This document shows, one piece after another, positions 18,341 through 27,245 of a stretch of DNA of 64,000 nucleotides. The notes beneath the pieces are model-generated. The model had not been told where the DNA came from and did no database searches. It saw nothing but the letters and a program-made list of their open reading frames with translations. Source of the stretch: Hyphomicrobiales bacterium (lineage in GTDB: Bacteria > Pseudomonadota > Alphaproteobacteria > Rhizobiales > Rhizobiaceae); contig UBMU01000034.1 of the NCBI GenBank assembly GCA_900466605.1, forward strand, positions 43,169-107,168, read 5' to 3'. The position numbers and the translations under genes are program-made. Each line of letters opens with the position of its first letter. Within the stretch, counting starts at the first letter, position 1.

Positions 18341-19447
18341 ATGGCGAGGCCAAAGCTCTTTACGCCCATCAAGATAAGGAACGTTTCCTTCGCGAACCGC
18401 ATCATTATCGCGCCGATGTGCCAGTACTCCGCCAAAGACGGAAATATGAATGACTGGCACCTTATCCATCTCGGAAAGCTATCGCTTTCGGGCGCGGCAC
18501 TATTGACGATCGAAGCCACGGCCGTTCTGCCGGAGGGTCGGATTACTTATGGAGACCTCGGCCTCTATTGCGACCAGAATTACGCTGCGATGAGCTTAAC
18601 GCTGGAGAGCATTCGGCGTTGGTCAGACATACCAATCGCAATACAGCTCAGCCATGCGGGAAGAAAAGCTTCAACAGAAGTGCCCTGGAAAGGTGGTGGG
18701 CAGTTTGCTCCTACACATGCTCTCGGATGGCAAACATATGGCCCATCAGCTCTTCCTTATAGTGATGATCAGCTTGCACCGGTTGCTTTGGACAAGGAGC
18801 GGTTGAGGCAGGTCCGGGACGCTTTCGGAAGCGCCACTGCGCGCGCAGCCAAAATCGGATTTGATGTCGTTCAGTTGCATGCCGCCCACGGCTACTTGCT
18901 TCACCAGTTCCTATCCCCGTTGTCGAACCAGCGAAGCGACGAATATGGCGGGTCCCTGAAGAATAGGATGCGCTTCCCACTCGAAGTCTTTGACACTGTG
19001 AGGTCATCATTCCCGCCCGACAAACCGGTGTCCGTGAGGATATCAGCGACCGACTGGGTCGACGGTGGGTTGAACGTGGAACAGTCCGTATTGTTTGCAA
19101 AAGAACTGGAAAGGCGTGGTTGCGATGTCATTCACGTTTCGAGTGGAGGCCTATACCACGCCCAGAAAATTCCAGTAGGTCCAAGCTACCAGGTACCTCT
19201 GGCTCGGGAAGTTCGGCGCAGCGTGAAGATACCGATCGTCGCGGTAGGGCTGATCACTGGGTACGAGCAGGCGGAGGCCATAGTCGGAACCGGCGATGCC
19301 GACATGGTTGCTCTGGCACGGACAATTTTGTTCGATCCGAATTGGCCCTGGCACGCAGCAGCCGAACTTGGCGGGAAGGTGCGTGTACCAAATCAGTACC
19401 TTCGCTCGCAGCCGAACCGATATCGCGATCTGTTTGAGACAGAGTAA
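18341..19447 (+). CDS. Old Yellow Enzyme family NADH:flavin oxidoreductase (YqjM/XenA-like)
   Basis: FMN-dependent ene-reductase of 368 aa. The TIM-barrel start KLFTPIKIRNVSFANRIIIAPMCQYSA is characteristic of the YqjM class (Cys in the PMCQYSA strand). The active-site pair is in QLHAAHGYLLHQFLSP, and the phosphate-binding end is VAVGLITGYEQAEAIV ... ADMVALARTIL. Reduces alpha,beta-unsaturated carbonyls, quinones or nitro compounds. GGGAG lies eight bases before the ATG at 18341; an in-frame TTG at 18326 overlaps that site and is rejected. Its MFS and ABM neighbours fit detoxification of electrophiles. Confidence 0.92.
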   Translation: MARPKLFTPIKIRNVSFANRIIIAPMCQYSAKDGNMNDWHLIHLGKLSLSGAALLTIEATAVLPEGRITYGDLGLYCDQNYAAMSLTLESIRRWSDIPIAIQLSHAGRKASTEVPWKGGGQFAPTHALGWQTYGPSALPYSDDQLAPVALDKERLRQVRDAFGSATARAAKIGFDVVQLHAAHGYLLHQFLSPLSNQRSDEYGGSLKNRMRFPLEVFDTVRSSFPPDKPVSVRISATDWVDGGLNVEQSVLFAKELERRGCDVIHVSSGGLYHAQKIPVGPSYQVPLAREVRRSVKIPIVAVGLITGYEQAEAIVGTGDADMVALARTILFDPNWPWHAAAELGGKVRVPNQYLRSQPNRYRDLFETE

Positions 19448-19792
19448 CAAAATCACTGTCACGGACAGTTCCTGACAACGATCGAACTCGCCCCGCAGGC
19501 ATCTCGGCGGCTCTGAGGGCGATAGGCGGCAGCTTGTAAACGTGCCAGATATATTTCGACCCCCGGCGGCGCGACCGTATCGTTGGAAGGCCATCTGGGG
19601 CTGTTCGGCGCTCCTGAAAAAGGCAAGCTCACACCTCAGACGCGCAAACGGACCTATCAAAGTACATTGCGCTGTCGATTACTACAGACGTTTCGGCCGT
19701 CAACCTGCCATAGACGGCAAACCAGCGGTGCTCATCGAGGGGCATCCGCGGTCGCGATGATAGGCTGACGACCGGAGCGATCATCTCTCGAA
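19448..19792. other. Intergenic region before the groEL remnant
   Basis: 345 bases with no recognisable gene. A short plus-strand frame around 19650-19760 has some coding character (YYRRFGRQPAIDGKPAVLIEGH) but no family assignment; it may be a remnant. Confidence 0.3.
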
Positions 19793-20520
19793 CTAGGGCC
19801 GTCCGAGCTTTTCGGCTCCGCCACCGAGTGCAGGTCCAACGGTCGGGTCGCTTTCATCCTCGGCGAGATCGCCAATAAGCGTCTCGGTGGTCAGGATGAG
19901 TTTAGCGACTGATGCAGCATTGCGAAGCGCCGTATAGGTGACACGAACGGGATCGATGATCCCCGCATCAATCATGTTCTGGTAGGTGCCAGTCGAGGCA
20001 TTATAGCCGTAGCCGCTATTGACGCGCGTGACTTCGTGACGATCTCGCCAGCATCCGCGCCGGCGTTGGTCGCTATACGCCACAGCGGGCGCGTAAGGAT
20101 TGACCGGACGAGACGCACGCCTTCGGCAACGTCGCCGCTTGTGCTCACAAGCAGTTCATCGAGCGCTGGCCCGATCTGTGCCAGCGCCGAGCCACCACCC
20201 GCAACCACGCCTTCCTCTGCTGCTGCGCGCACTGCATGCAGTGAACCCTCGATAAGCTGGATCGTACGCTTCTGCTCGACTGGAGTTACACCTCCGGCGT
20301 AGAGAACCGCCGTTCCGCCCGATTGCTTTTGTCAATCGCTCAAGCGACTTGTCCTGCTCGATGTTGGGCGGAGCAGCTGCGTATTGCCGTTGCACCTGGG
20401 CCCGCCGTGCGGCGATGGTGGCGTGATCGCCCCGCCGCGGACGACTGAGGTATGGCTCGCGCTGGTCCTGATCCGCTCGGCCGAGCCGAGGTCTTCGGCC
20501 GTTACATCCTTCGCACCCGG
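19793..20520 (-). pseudogene. groEL pseudogene, C-terminal part, several frameshifts
   Basis: Decayed 60-kDa chaperonin. Pieces of the GroEL C-terminal half appear in order on the minus strand but in different frames: VTAEDLGSAERI, then a RAQVQRQ segment, then the highly typical AAAEEGVVAGGGSAL, then SGYGYNASTGTYQNMIDAGIIDP and NAASVAKLILTTE, ending at a TAG at 19793-19795 without the Gly-Met tail. Roughly the last 220 residues of a chaperonin are represented; the N-terminal and most of the apical domain are absent. The break with the next fragment falls near 20520. Not functional. Confidence 0.88.
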
Positions 20521-20851
20521 AACGCCAGTGATAGATGCTGCAATCGCCACCCTTTCCCGAAGGAAATGGCCGGGCAACATTCGAGAACTCCGCACAGCGG
20601 TTCAGCGCGCACTCGTGCGCCGCCGCACCGACTATCTCCACGAAGACTGTTTCGAAGGCATTGAGACGTCCGCGCCTTGTCTCGACTGCTGCCAGGAATG
20701 CTCCGGTCGGCCGCTTAGCCGCGCTAAATGCGAGGAAATCCGGTCCGTTTACCGGGAAACTGGCGAGAACATCTCCCAGGCGGCACGACAGCTCGGCCTG
20801 TCACGGACAACCGTTTACAAGCATGTCAGTCCTCCGGACGTTTCGAGCTAG
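20521..20851 (+). pseudogene. C-terminal fragment of a second sigma-54-dependent activator (AcoR-like)
   Basis: Reads DAAIATLSRRKWPGNIRELR, the end of a sigma-54 activator AAA+ domain, then a cysteine-rich linker (CLDCCQEC) and a Fis-type helix-turn-helix (NISQAARQLGLSRTTVYKHV), ending at 20851. This part is uninterrupted, but the ATPase and sensor domains are missing and the upstream sequence is groEL in opposite orientation, so it is a truncated gene. The frame continues upstream to 20384 only as antisense of the groEL remnant. Confidence 0.8.
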
Positions 20852-21308
20852 CGGGCTAAAATAGCTTGATATTGTGGCCATTGAGGATCCAAGGTCAGGC
20901 AGAGGACGACCAATCGCCACTCTGCCCTTGCTTGCCACATTGAGCATCTTATCCAGAAAATCGGGCCCAAATCTTCCATCCCATCCCTCCTGTTTTCGAT
21001 CAGAAATAGCCCTTTCGACGCGCGATCACGGATTTGTGATATCGGCGCCAATGGGATGTCGAAACCACTTTCAGTCAAGCGAAACGGCAAGGGAGCCTCG
21101 AGATCTAGGAGCCCTCGGAATGGGAAACACGACAACTTTTGGTGGACATCGGAGGCTATAGATTTAAAAAGACACGCATCGCTGCGGCCACCCGCATTCA
21201 ATCAACTCATTTCCATCCTTGATCGTTGCGCGAATTTTACGGCGCGGCCAAATCCCTGGAATTTAAGCAAGGAGAATGCCCGAGCTGTCGAGCCGGGCCC
21301 ACAAATGA
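20852..21308. other. Intergenic region upstream of the betaine transporter operon
   Basis: 457 bases with no supported gene; a minus-strand frame over 20848-21201 (117 codons) has no recognisable domain. The last 50 bases hold an AGGAG (21270-21274) and a ten-codon frame starting at 21276 whose TGA is immediately followed by the ATG of the ATPase gene. The promoter of the transporter operon should lie here. Confidence 0.35.
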
Positions 21309-22541
21309 ATGGCTTTAAACACTGAAAATGACGCGCCGGGACAATCGGCTTCGACCAAAATCAGTCTCAAGAATGTTTACAAGGTCTTCGGCGATCGCCC
21401 GGAACGGGCGATGGAGATGATCCGGGCCGGAAAGACAAAATCCGAAATCCACGCCAGGACGAAGTGCTCCGTTGGCGTTAATGACGCCAGCTTTGACATC
21501 AAGGCCGGGGAGATTTTTGTGATCATGGGCCTGTCCGGCTCAGGCAAATCCACCCTGCTGCGACTTCTCAACCGGCTGATCGAGCCGACCTCCGGGTCTA
21601 TCGAGATTGATGGGAAGGATATCACCGCTATGTCTCGCCGCGAGCTCATCGAGCTGCGCCGCCGCGACATCAGCATGGTCTTCCAGTCCTTCGCGCTTCT
21701 GCCCAATCGCAATGTGCTCAACAATGCCAATTTCGGCCTTGAAGTCGCGGGAATTGGCGAGAATGAGCGCAACGAAAAGGCGCTTGCAGCACTGAGGGCG
21801 GTCGGCCTTGAAAACTATGCAAACAGCCGCCCTGACCAGCTTTCTGGCGGTATGAAGCAGCGTGTCGGCCTTGCCCGTGCGCTCGCCAGTGAGCCGACCA
21901 TCTTGCTCATGGACGAGGCTTTTTCCGCACTCGATCCTTTGATACGCACGGAAATGCAGGATGAGCTCGTTCGTCTGCAATCTGAGCACAGTCGCACGAT
22001 CATCTTTGTCAGCCACGATCTTGACGAGGCTATGCGGATCGGCGACCGCATCTGCATCATGCAGAATGGTTGTGTCATTCAGGTTGGCACGCCCGATGAG
22101 ATCGTCATGAACCCTGCCAATGACTATGTTCGTTCCTTCTTCCGCAACGTCGACGTGTCCCAGGTTTTCAAGGCTGGCGACGTCGCTCGCAAGACTCAGG
22201 TGACAATCATCGAGCGTCAAGGCGTTTCGGCGGCCGCAGCGTTAGAGCGAATGAAGAATTACGACCGCGAGTATGCAATCGTTCTCGGCCGCGACAAGAC
22301 CTATCATGGCATGGTCAGCCAGACCTCGCTGCTCGAGAAGCTGCGCTCCAAGGCCAATGACCCTTATCGCGGTGCCTTTCTTCTAGAGATCGAGCCGATC
22401 CCGGCCGAAGAGCCGTTATCGAACGTGCTCGGCAAGGTCGCAGCCAGTCCCTGGCCCGTACCTGTCGTCGACGACAGCAACCGCTATCTCGGGTCCATCA
22501 GCAAAACCACGCTCCTCGAAACGCTCGACCGCGTCAGCTGA
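21309..22541 (+). CDS. Glycine betaine/proline-type ABC transporter, ATP-binding subunit (ProV/OpuAA-like)
   Basis: Cytoplasmic ATPase of an osmoprotectant importer (410 aa). The N-terminal extension typical of ProV (AMEMIRAGKTKSEI) precedes the ATPase core: Walker A GLSGSGKST at 74-82, Q-loop VFQSFALLP, signature LSGGM, Walker B ILLMDEAFSALDP and H-loop FVSHDLDEA. The last ~130 residues form a pair of CBS domains, as in osmoregulated ProV/OpuAA, where they sense ionic strength. First gene of a three-gene operon; the permease starts 35 bases later. The ATG at 21309 lies directly after the stop of a tiny upstream frame and has no strong own ribosome site. Confidence 0.93.
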   Translation: MALNTENDAPGQSASTKISLKNVYKVFGDRPERAMEMIRAGKTKSEIHARTKCSVGVNDASFDIKAGEIFVIMGLSGSGKSTLLRLLNRLIEPTSGSIEIDGKDITAMSRRELIELRRRDISMVFQSFALLPNRNVLNNANFGLEVAGIGENERNEKALAALRAVGLENYANSRPDQLSGGMKQRVGLARALASEPTILLMDEAFSALDPLIRTEMQDELVRLQSEHSRTIIFVSHDLDEAMRIGDRICIMQNGCVIQVGTPDEIVMNPANDYVRSFFRNVDVSQVFKAGDVARKTQVTIIERQGVSAAAALERMKNYDREYAIVLGRDKTYHGMVSQTSLLEKLRSKANDPYRGAFLLEIEPIPAEEPLSNVLGKVAASPWPVPVVDDSNRYLGSISKTTLLETLDRVS

Positions 22542-22576
22542 TTTTTCCTTTAACCGGCCAACCACCGGAGACAAAC

Positions 22577-23458
22577 ATGAATTTTAGTATCGGTGACGGC
22601 ATCGACGCCGCCGTCAACTACGTTTTGGACAATTTTTCTCCCTTCCTCGACCTCATAGCCGGCGTAATCGGCTTCGTGACCGGCACGATCCAGGCCACCC
22701 TCGTTGCCATTCCAATGCCCGTCGGCATCGCCATTTTCGTTGTCCTGTCGTTGTGGCGGGTCGGGATAGGCTTTGGTGTTTTGACAGGCGCTGCACTCTG
22801 GCTTGTCAACCACATGGGGCTTTGGGACGCGATGATGGAAACGCTGTCGCTTGTCATTGCCTCGACACTGATGGCGATGCTCGCCGGCCTGCCGCTTGGG
22901 ATTGCCATGGCGCGCAGGGATGCCATTGCCGCTACCGCGCGCCCCGTTCTCGACCTGATGCAGACAATGCCGGCCTTTGTCTACCTTATCCCGGCAGCAA
23001 TGTTCTTCGGCCTCGGTTCCGTACCAGGTGCGATTGCCACCGTGATCTTTTCGATGCCACCCGTCGTTAGACTCACGAACCTCGGCATCCGTCAGGTGGA
23101 TGCGGAATTCATTGAAGCCGGGAACGCCTTTGGATGCACCTCGACGCAGTTGTTGTTCAAGGTGCAACTACCAAACGCATTGCCTTCGATCATGGCCGGA
23201 ATCAACCAGACAATCATGCTGTCGCTCTCGATGGTGGTGATTGCCTCGATGATCGGCGCTGGAGGTATCGGCAACACCGTGCTGACGGGCATCCAGCGCC
23301 TTGACGTCGGCACCGGTTTCGAAGGTGGCCTTGCAGTCGTCATCCTCGCGGTCATCCTTGATCGTATTACCCAAAGCTTGGGAAAGCCACGCGCCGCGTT
23401 CTGGCAAGTGCTTTTCAAGAAAAACGAGCGCGAGAGGTTGGTAGCAGCCACCGCCTGA
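22577..23458 (+). CDS. Glycine betaine/proline-type ABC transporter permease (ProW-like)
   Basis: Inner-membrane permease (293 aa, about six or seven helices) with the N-terminal region seen in ProW (VGIAIFVVLSLWRVGIGFGVLTG) and the EAA-type cytoplasmic loop EAGNAFGCTSTQLLFKVQLPNALPSIMAGINQ that docks on the ATPase. Forms the translocation pore with the upstream ProV-like and downstream binding protein. CGGAG lies eight bases before the ATG. Confidence 0.93.
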   Translation: MNFSIGDGIDAAVNYVLDNFSPFLDLIAGVIGFVTGTIQATLVAIPMPVGIAIFVVLSLWRVGIGFGVLTGAALWLVNHMGLWDAMMETLSLVIASTLMAMLAGLPLGIAMARRDAIAATARPVLDLMQTMPAFVYLIPAAMFFGLGSVPGAIATVIFSMPPVVRLTNLGIRQVDAEFIEAGNAFGCTSTQLLFKVQLPNALPSIMAGINQTIMLSLSMVVIASMIGAGGIGNTVLTGIQRLDVGTGFEGGLAVVILAVILDRITQSLGKPRAAFWQVLFKKNERERLVAATA

Positions 23459-23525
23459 CACGTCGTGGCGCCCAATCATGCGGGTGTCGAACGCGCAATC
23501 GCAAAACCTCCAGGAAGGAGCACAG

Positions 23526-24395
23526 ATGTTCAAGACCCTTGCAACACTTGGCCTCGCCACCGTGATCTTTGGTGGCACTATCACGACGATGATGGCGCAG
23601 GATAAGCCGGTGAAGATCGGCTGGGCCGCCTGGTCAGATGCCGAATTCGTGACCAAGCTCGCCGCCAAGCTCATCAAGAACGAGCTCGGTACCGAGGTCG
23701 AACTGGTGCAGTCGGACGTGGCTCCGCTTTATCAGGGCGTCAGCCGCGGCAATCTCGACGCAATGATGATGGCCTGGCTGCCACAGACCCATGCCGAGTA
23801 CTATGCCAAGGTAAAAGACCGCGTCGAAACGCTTGGTACCGTTTATGACGGCGCAAAGCTTGGCTGGATCGTACCGGACTACATTCCGGAAAGTGAAATC
23901 GCCTCAATCGAAGACCTGAAGAAGCCAGAGGTGCAGGCAAAGCTGTCCGGGACCGTTCAGGGCATTGATCCAGGTGCCGGCCTGACGCGCCTTTCTGAAA
24001 AGGCGCTGACGGATTACGGGCTCGACGGCTATAAACTGCAAATCTCGAGCGAGGCTGGCATGCTGACAACGGTCGACCGAGCCGTTCGGCGTGAGAAGTG
24101 GTTCGTCGCAACCTCTTGGAGCCCTCACTGGATGTTTGGCAAGTACAAGCTGCGCTACATCGCCGATCCGAAAAATTCGCTTGGCGAAGCCGAACATGTG
24201 GACGTGCTTGCTCGCAAGGACTTCAAATCGGACAATCCAAAGGTCGCCGAATTCCTGTCTCGCATGAAGCTACCGATTTCAGACCTGGAGGCGGCGATGT
24301 TCAATGCACAGGAAACCTCATACGACGAGGCAGTGACAAAATACATCAACGACCATCCTGATCAGATCAAGGCATGGCTCGGCGAACAGAGCTAA
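23526..24395 (+). CDS. Glycine betaine-type substrate-binding protein (OpuAC/ProX-like)
   Basis: Periplasmic binding protein of 289 aa with a signal peptide (hydrophobic LGLATVIFGGTITTMM, cleavage near MAQ). Tryptophans that form the aromatic cage for quaternary-ammonium ligands are present: W33 and W36 in KIGWAAWSDAEF, W in MMMAWLPQTHAEYY, and two in TSWSPHWMFGKYKLRY. The ligand is therefore probably glycine betaine, proline betaine or a relative. AGGAAGGAG precedes the ATG at 23526. A hairpin follows the gene, before the small regulator. Confidence 0.92.
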   Translation: MFKTLATLGLATVIFGGTITTMMAQDKPVKIGWAAWSDAEFVTKLAAKLIKNELGTEVELVQSDVAPLYQGVSRGNLDAMMMAWLPQTHAEYYAKVKDRVETLGTVYDGAKLGWIVPDYIPESEIASIEDLKKPEVQAKLSGTVQGIDPGAGLTRLSEKALTDYGLDGYKLQISSEAGMLTTVDRAVRREKWFVATSWSPHWMFGKYKLRYIADPKNSLGEAEHVDVLARKDFKSDNPKVAEFLSRMKLPISDLEAAMFNAQETSYDEAVTKYINDHPDQIKAWLGEQS

Positions 24396-24403
24396 GGACC
24401 AAA

Positions 24404-24432
24404 GGCTTCGGCTAATCAGATTTAGCGAAGCC
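24404..24432 (+). terminator. Hairpin after the betaine transporter operon
   Basis: GGCTTCGGCTAA pairs with TTTAGCGAAGCC over a 5-base loop, with one bulged G. It sits 9 bases after the binding-protein stop. No U tract follows, so it may stabilise the 3' end or attenuate read-through into the next gene. Confidence 0.5.
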
Positions 24433-24459
24433 GGAGCCCTTAAAAGACAGGAGGTTTTC

Positions 24460-24732
24460 ATGTTTCCCGATTGCCATGACATCGACAACTGCGGCGACGA
24501 CACGCTTGGCGGAAGGATTTCTCTGGCACGCGATGCCCGCAAGCTTTCTATCCAAGCAGCCGCAGGTATCCTTGCCGTTTCGGTGGAGACCTGGTCCGGC
24601 TGGGAGAACGACCGCCTAGCGCCTTTATCGGATCGGCTGACAGTGATTGCACGGGTACTTGATGTCAGCCTCTGGTGGCTGCTGAGCGGCAGAGGCGCTG
24701 GCCCCAGTTGGGCGTCGGAAGATGCGGCGTGA
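24460..24732 (+). CDS. Small XRE-family helix-turn-helix regulator
   Basis: Protein of 90 aa. The HTH spans LGGRISLARDARKLSIQAAAGILAVSVETWSGWEND, the Cro/C1 pattern with the typical ETWSGWEND recognition end, followed by SDRLTVIARVLDVSLWWLLSG. No ligand domain, so probably a simple DNA-binding protein. ACAGGAGG lies upstream of the ATG. It follows the betaine operon on the same strand after a hairpin and may be partly co-transcribed; its targets are unknown. Confidence 0.8.
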   Translation: MFPDCHDIDNCGDDTLGGRISLARDARKLSIQAAAGILAVSVETWSGWENDRLAPLSDRLTVIARVLDVSLWWLLSGRGAGPSWASEDAA

Positions 24733-24774
24733 GTGCGCAATTCAATAAGACAAAAAAATCAGGAGAATGACGAG

Positions 24775-25089
24775 ATGGACAGTAAGAGCCTCGCCAAAGA
24801 GCTGACACGCTACATCCCTGGCCCAATCGAGATCGAAGGGCCGACGATGCAAACGGTCTTTGAGGATATGGGTTGGCTGATCGCCGAACACTTCTCGGCG
24901 ATCGAGGAACGCGATAAGGTCTTCGAACTGATCGAGCATGGAATGCGCAACGGCGATCGGCGCCTAAAGCATGCGGTCTCGACTGGCCTCATCGAGGCGA
25001 TGATTTCTCGCACCGGCGCGCAGCCAGCACGCTGGCGCCAGATCTCATCCCACCTCGGGACACTGTCAGCGGCTTATGCTCACGGTTAG
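24775..25089 (+). CDS. Hypothetical protein (DUF7674-like), small
   Basis: Protein of 104 aa, acidic to neutral, probably all-helical and cytoplasmic. It resembles small bacterial proteins with an EHFSAIEERDKVFELIEHGM...  core, for which no function is established. The ATG at 24775 has AGGAG upstream; a GTG at 24733 in the same frame adds 14 residues without a better ribosome site. It follows the XRE gene by 42 bases and may form a two-gene unit with it. I do not assign a function. Confidence 0.65.
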   Translation: MDSKSLAKELTRYIPGPIEIEGPTMQTVFEDMGWLIAEHFSAIEERDKVFELIEHGMRNGDRRLKHAVSTGLIEAMISRTGAQPARWRQISSHLGTLSAAYAHG

Positions 25090-25362
25090 ATGTTGCAGAC
25101 TGAAGCGACAATCAGTTTATCGCGTACTTAATTCATCGCTCCAGCACCGATGGACGGATGGTTTATCGGCGCGGGAGGGAATGAAGTGGCCAGCCAACCA
25201 ACGATGTCATGTTGAATTCTCAGGTTGTGCGTTCAGCTTGAGCTCGACGCATGGGATGCCAGGAACCCCCTTGCGATGCCCGTAGCTCGCATCAGCCGGC
25301 GCTCTGCATGTTGTCAGCTCCCCTTCTCGACAAAGTCGCAACATCTCAACGCTTCAATGAGG

Positions 25363-26040
25363 TTAGTTTGGCTTCGTAGGTGTGGTCATGCTGAGCGCCA
25401 TTTCGGCGAGCTCCTGCGGCGTCTCGATCAACCGATCAGCGCCAGCACTTTCCAACTCATCTCTCGTTCCATATCCCCATAATACGCCAATTGCGCGAAT
25501 TCCGTTCGCGTGCGCACCTGCTATGTCATATCGCCGGTCCCCGACCATGACGCAACGATCGGCATCAAGACCATTCGCTTTAATGATATGCGCGATTAAT
25601 TCCGGCTTGTGGTCGATATCGCCTGCCGGTGTCGATCCATAAATGCCAGTGAACATTGAATCGACAGCTTTGTTTGCAAGGATCCTGCGCGCAAATGTCT
25701 CTCGCTTCGACGTAGCCAGGTACAATTTGGCAGATTGGCTCATCGCCGTCAGCGCCTGCTGTATCCCGTCGTAGACTTCGCTGAGCAGCAGACCTCTAGC
25801 CCCATAATCCTCCCGATAGGCCTCGACCGCTTCCGCAATCCGATCGTCACCAAATTGCTGAAGGAGGTAGCGCATGACGTCTTCGATCGGCGGACCGATG
25901 ATCGATGCTATATCCATACGAGGATCGGTGTCGTGTCCGAGGGATCGCAGTGCTGCGCGGCAGCTCGACAAAATGCCGGGTTCCGATGCAATCAGCGTCC
26001 CATCGAGATCGAGTAGAATAGCGGAATGAGCAGATGACAT
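25363..26040 (-). CDS. HAD-superfamily phosphatase (Gph/phosphoglycolate-phosphatase-like)
   Basis: Soluble phosphatase of 225 aa. HAD motif I is LLDLDGTLI, with the nucleophile and acid aspartates; the helical C1 cap lies between; motif II is YLATSKRE, the motif III lysine is in DHKPELI, and motif IV is CVMVGDRRYDIAGA. Closest by layout to Gph and pyrophosphatase-like HAD-IA enzymes; the substrate is not determined. AAGGG lies eight bases before the ATG at 26040. The open frame runs on upstream to 26205, but those residues are not family-like. Confidence 0.88.
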   Translation of the reverse strand: MSSAHSAILLDLDGTLIASEPGILSSCRAALRSLGHDTDPRMDIASIIGPPIEDVMRYLLQQFGDDRIAEAVEAYREDYGARGLLLSEVYDGIQQALTAMSQSAKLYLATSKRETFARRILANKAVDSMFTGIYGSTPAGDIDHKPELIAHIIKANGLDADRCVMVGDRRYDIAGAHANGIRAIGVLWGYGTRDELESAGADRLIETPQELAEMALSMTTPTKPN

Positions 26041-26325
26041 GTAGCGGCCCTTGTTGACTGACTGTGACGGCAATAGCCGACGCAGCGCTGAAACACACGT
26101 GATTTCCTCCAATCTCACGAAGTAGATTCGGCGAGCGATTTTGTTGTGGCCTCGCCGGTCGTCACAGGCCACTGCCAACTGCCAGGGTCTTCGACACGAT
26201 CCCAACGGATGTCGGGTAATAGCCCAGTTTACCCCACGGCACTGACGAACGGTGCTCAGCAGAAAGGGCGAAGTCCTCTCGCCCGGCTTTCAATTCAGCC
26301 ACAGCGATTTAACAGCTGGGCGTAA

Positions 26326-26727
26326 TTAGCTCTTCTGTCCAAGCTCACCAGTCAGGAATTGCGCCGCGCCCAAGCCGAACGACCAGTCTTCATCCGAGTT
26401 GTTAATCAGGGAGACCATCACGTCGGATGGTTCGATGTCGCAGCGGGTTCGTAGTGTGCGGGTAAGGTTTGAGTAGAAGGCAACTTTGGCGTCGCGGTGT
26501 CGCGGTCGGCTGGTGATTTCGAGCAGCAGAAACTTCTCTGTCCGTGGGATGTTGAGGCCGGTGTCGAGCGCCCGAAAATGCGATGGCTCATGCTCGTGAA
26601 GGATTTGATACCGATCCCTAGGTGGAACTCCAAAAGATTCCACGACGATGTCGTGGATCGCGTCAAGCAGCATGTCGACCTCATCGCGCGAACGTCCTTT
26701 CAAGACGTGGACTTTAACGAGGGGCAT
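26326..26727 (-). CDS. Tautomerase-family protein (Tautomerase_2)
   Basis: Protein of 133 aa starting Met-Pro, so that after Met removal Pro1 can act as the catalytic base, as in the tautomerase superfamily. Core features: PLVKVHVLKGRSRDEVDMLLDAI, FGVPPRDRYQI and FLLLEITSRPRHRDAKVAFY, the longer branch that includes malonate semialdehyde decarboxylase-like and MIF-like proteins. GAAGGA lies eight bases before the ATG. A hairpin with GGGCGA/TCGCCC arms (26266-26284) lies just beyond the stop and may terminate it. Confidence 0.82.
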   Translation of the reverse strand: MPLVKVHVLKGRSRDEVDMLLDAIHDIVVESFGVPPRDRYQILHEHEPSHFRALDTGLNIPRTEKFLLLEITSRPRHRDAKVAFYSNLTRTLRTRCDIEPSDVMVSLINNSDEDWSFGLGAAQFLTGELGQKS

Positions 26728-26972
26728 TGGACCAATCCTTCTGTCGTTCCAACAGGTGCCGGCGACCTTCGTGCGCGCTCACCTTCACTTGGAACACATC
26801 AGTCGGAACGGCATCCCAAAGCTATTGGACAATGGTATCGTCGATAAAATCGCTTGCGCCCTACCCCAAGCAAGCGAGCACTTCGCCGCGCCACACCGGT
26901 GCTTCAAATGACTCGGCTCACGCCTCCAGCTGAACACCGGCGGCGTGAGCGACAATCTAGAAGCTCGTGAAA

Positions 26973-27209
26973 TCAGGCTTTTCCTTCGGCCTTCTTTTTT
27001 CGGTACTGGGCAGTTGGAAGGCCTCCCCAGCCCCAGTTGTCCAACTCTACTTCCTCGATTACCACGTAGGTTGATTCAAGCGGCTTGTTGAGAACGTCGA
27101 GCAGGACTTGGCTAACGCCGGCGATGATCGCCGCCTTCTCCTCAGCCGTGACGGAGCTGCGATCAGGCGCCGTGCCTTCGCGGGTTACCTGTACGGTGAC
27201 TATGGGCAT
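26973..27209 (-). CDS. 4-oxalocrotonate tautomerase-like protein
   Basis: Small protein of 78 aa beginning Met-Pro-Ile-Val, with VTAEEKAAIIAGVSQVLLDVL and YVVIEEVELDNWGWGG, typical of 4-OT homologues that ketonise dienols with Pro1. AAGGAG lies eight bases before the ATG at 27209. It follows the DsbA-family gene by 36 bases on the same strand, forming an apparent operon SDR - DsbA - 4-OT. Confidence 0.88.
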   Translation of the reverse strand: MPIVTVQVTREGTAPDRSSVTAEEKAAIIAGVSQVLLDVLNKPLESTYVVIEEVELDNWGWGGLPTAQYRKKKAEGKA

Positions 27210-27245
27210 TTTGTCTTCTCCTTGTTCGAGATATCGATGGATCTG

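Noticed and set aside
20384..20520. N-terminal extension of the sigma-54 activator fragment
   Set aside because: This stretch is groEL-derived sequence read backwards; it has no activator homology.
21276..21308. Ten-codon leader ORF before the betaine ATPase gene, ending directly at its ATG
   Set aside because: AGGAG is only one base from its ATG, too close for good initiation, and the peptide has no attenuator-like codon run. Kept only as a remark in the intergenic entry.
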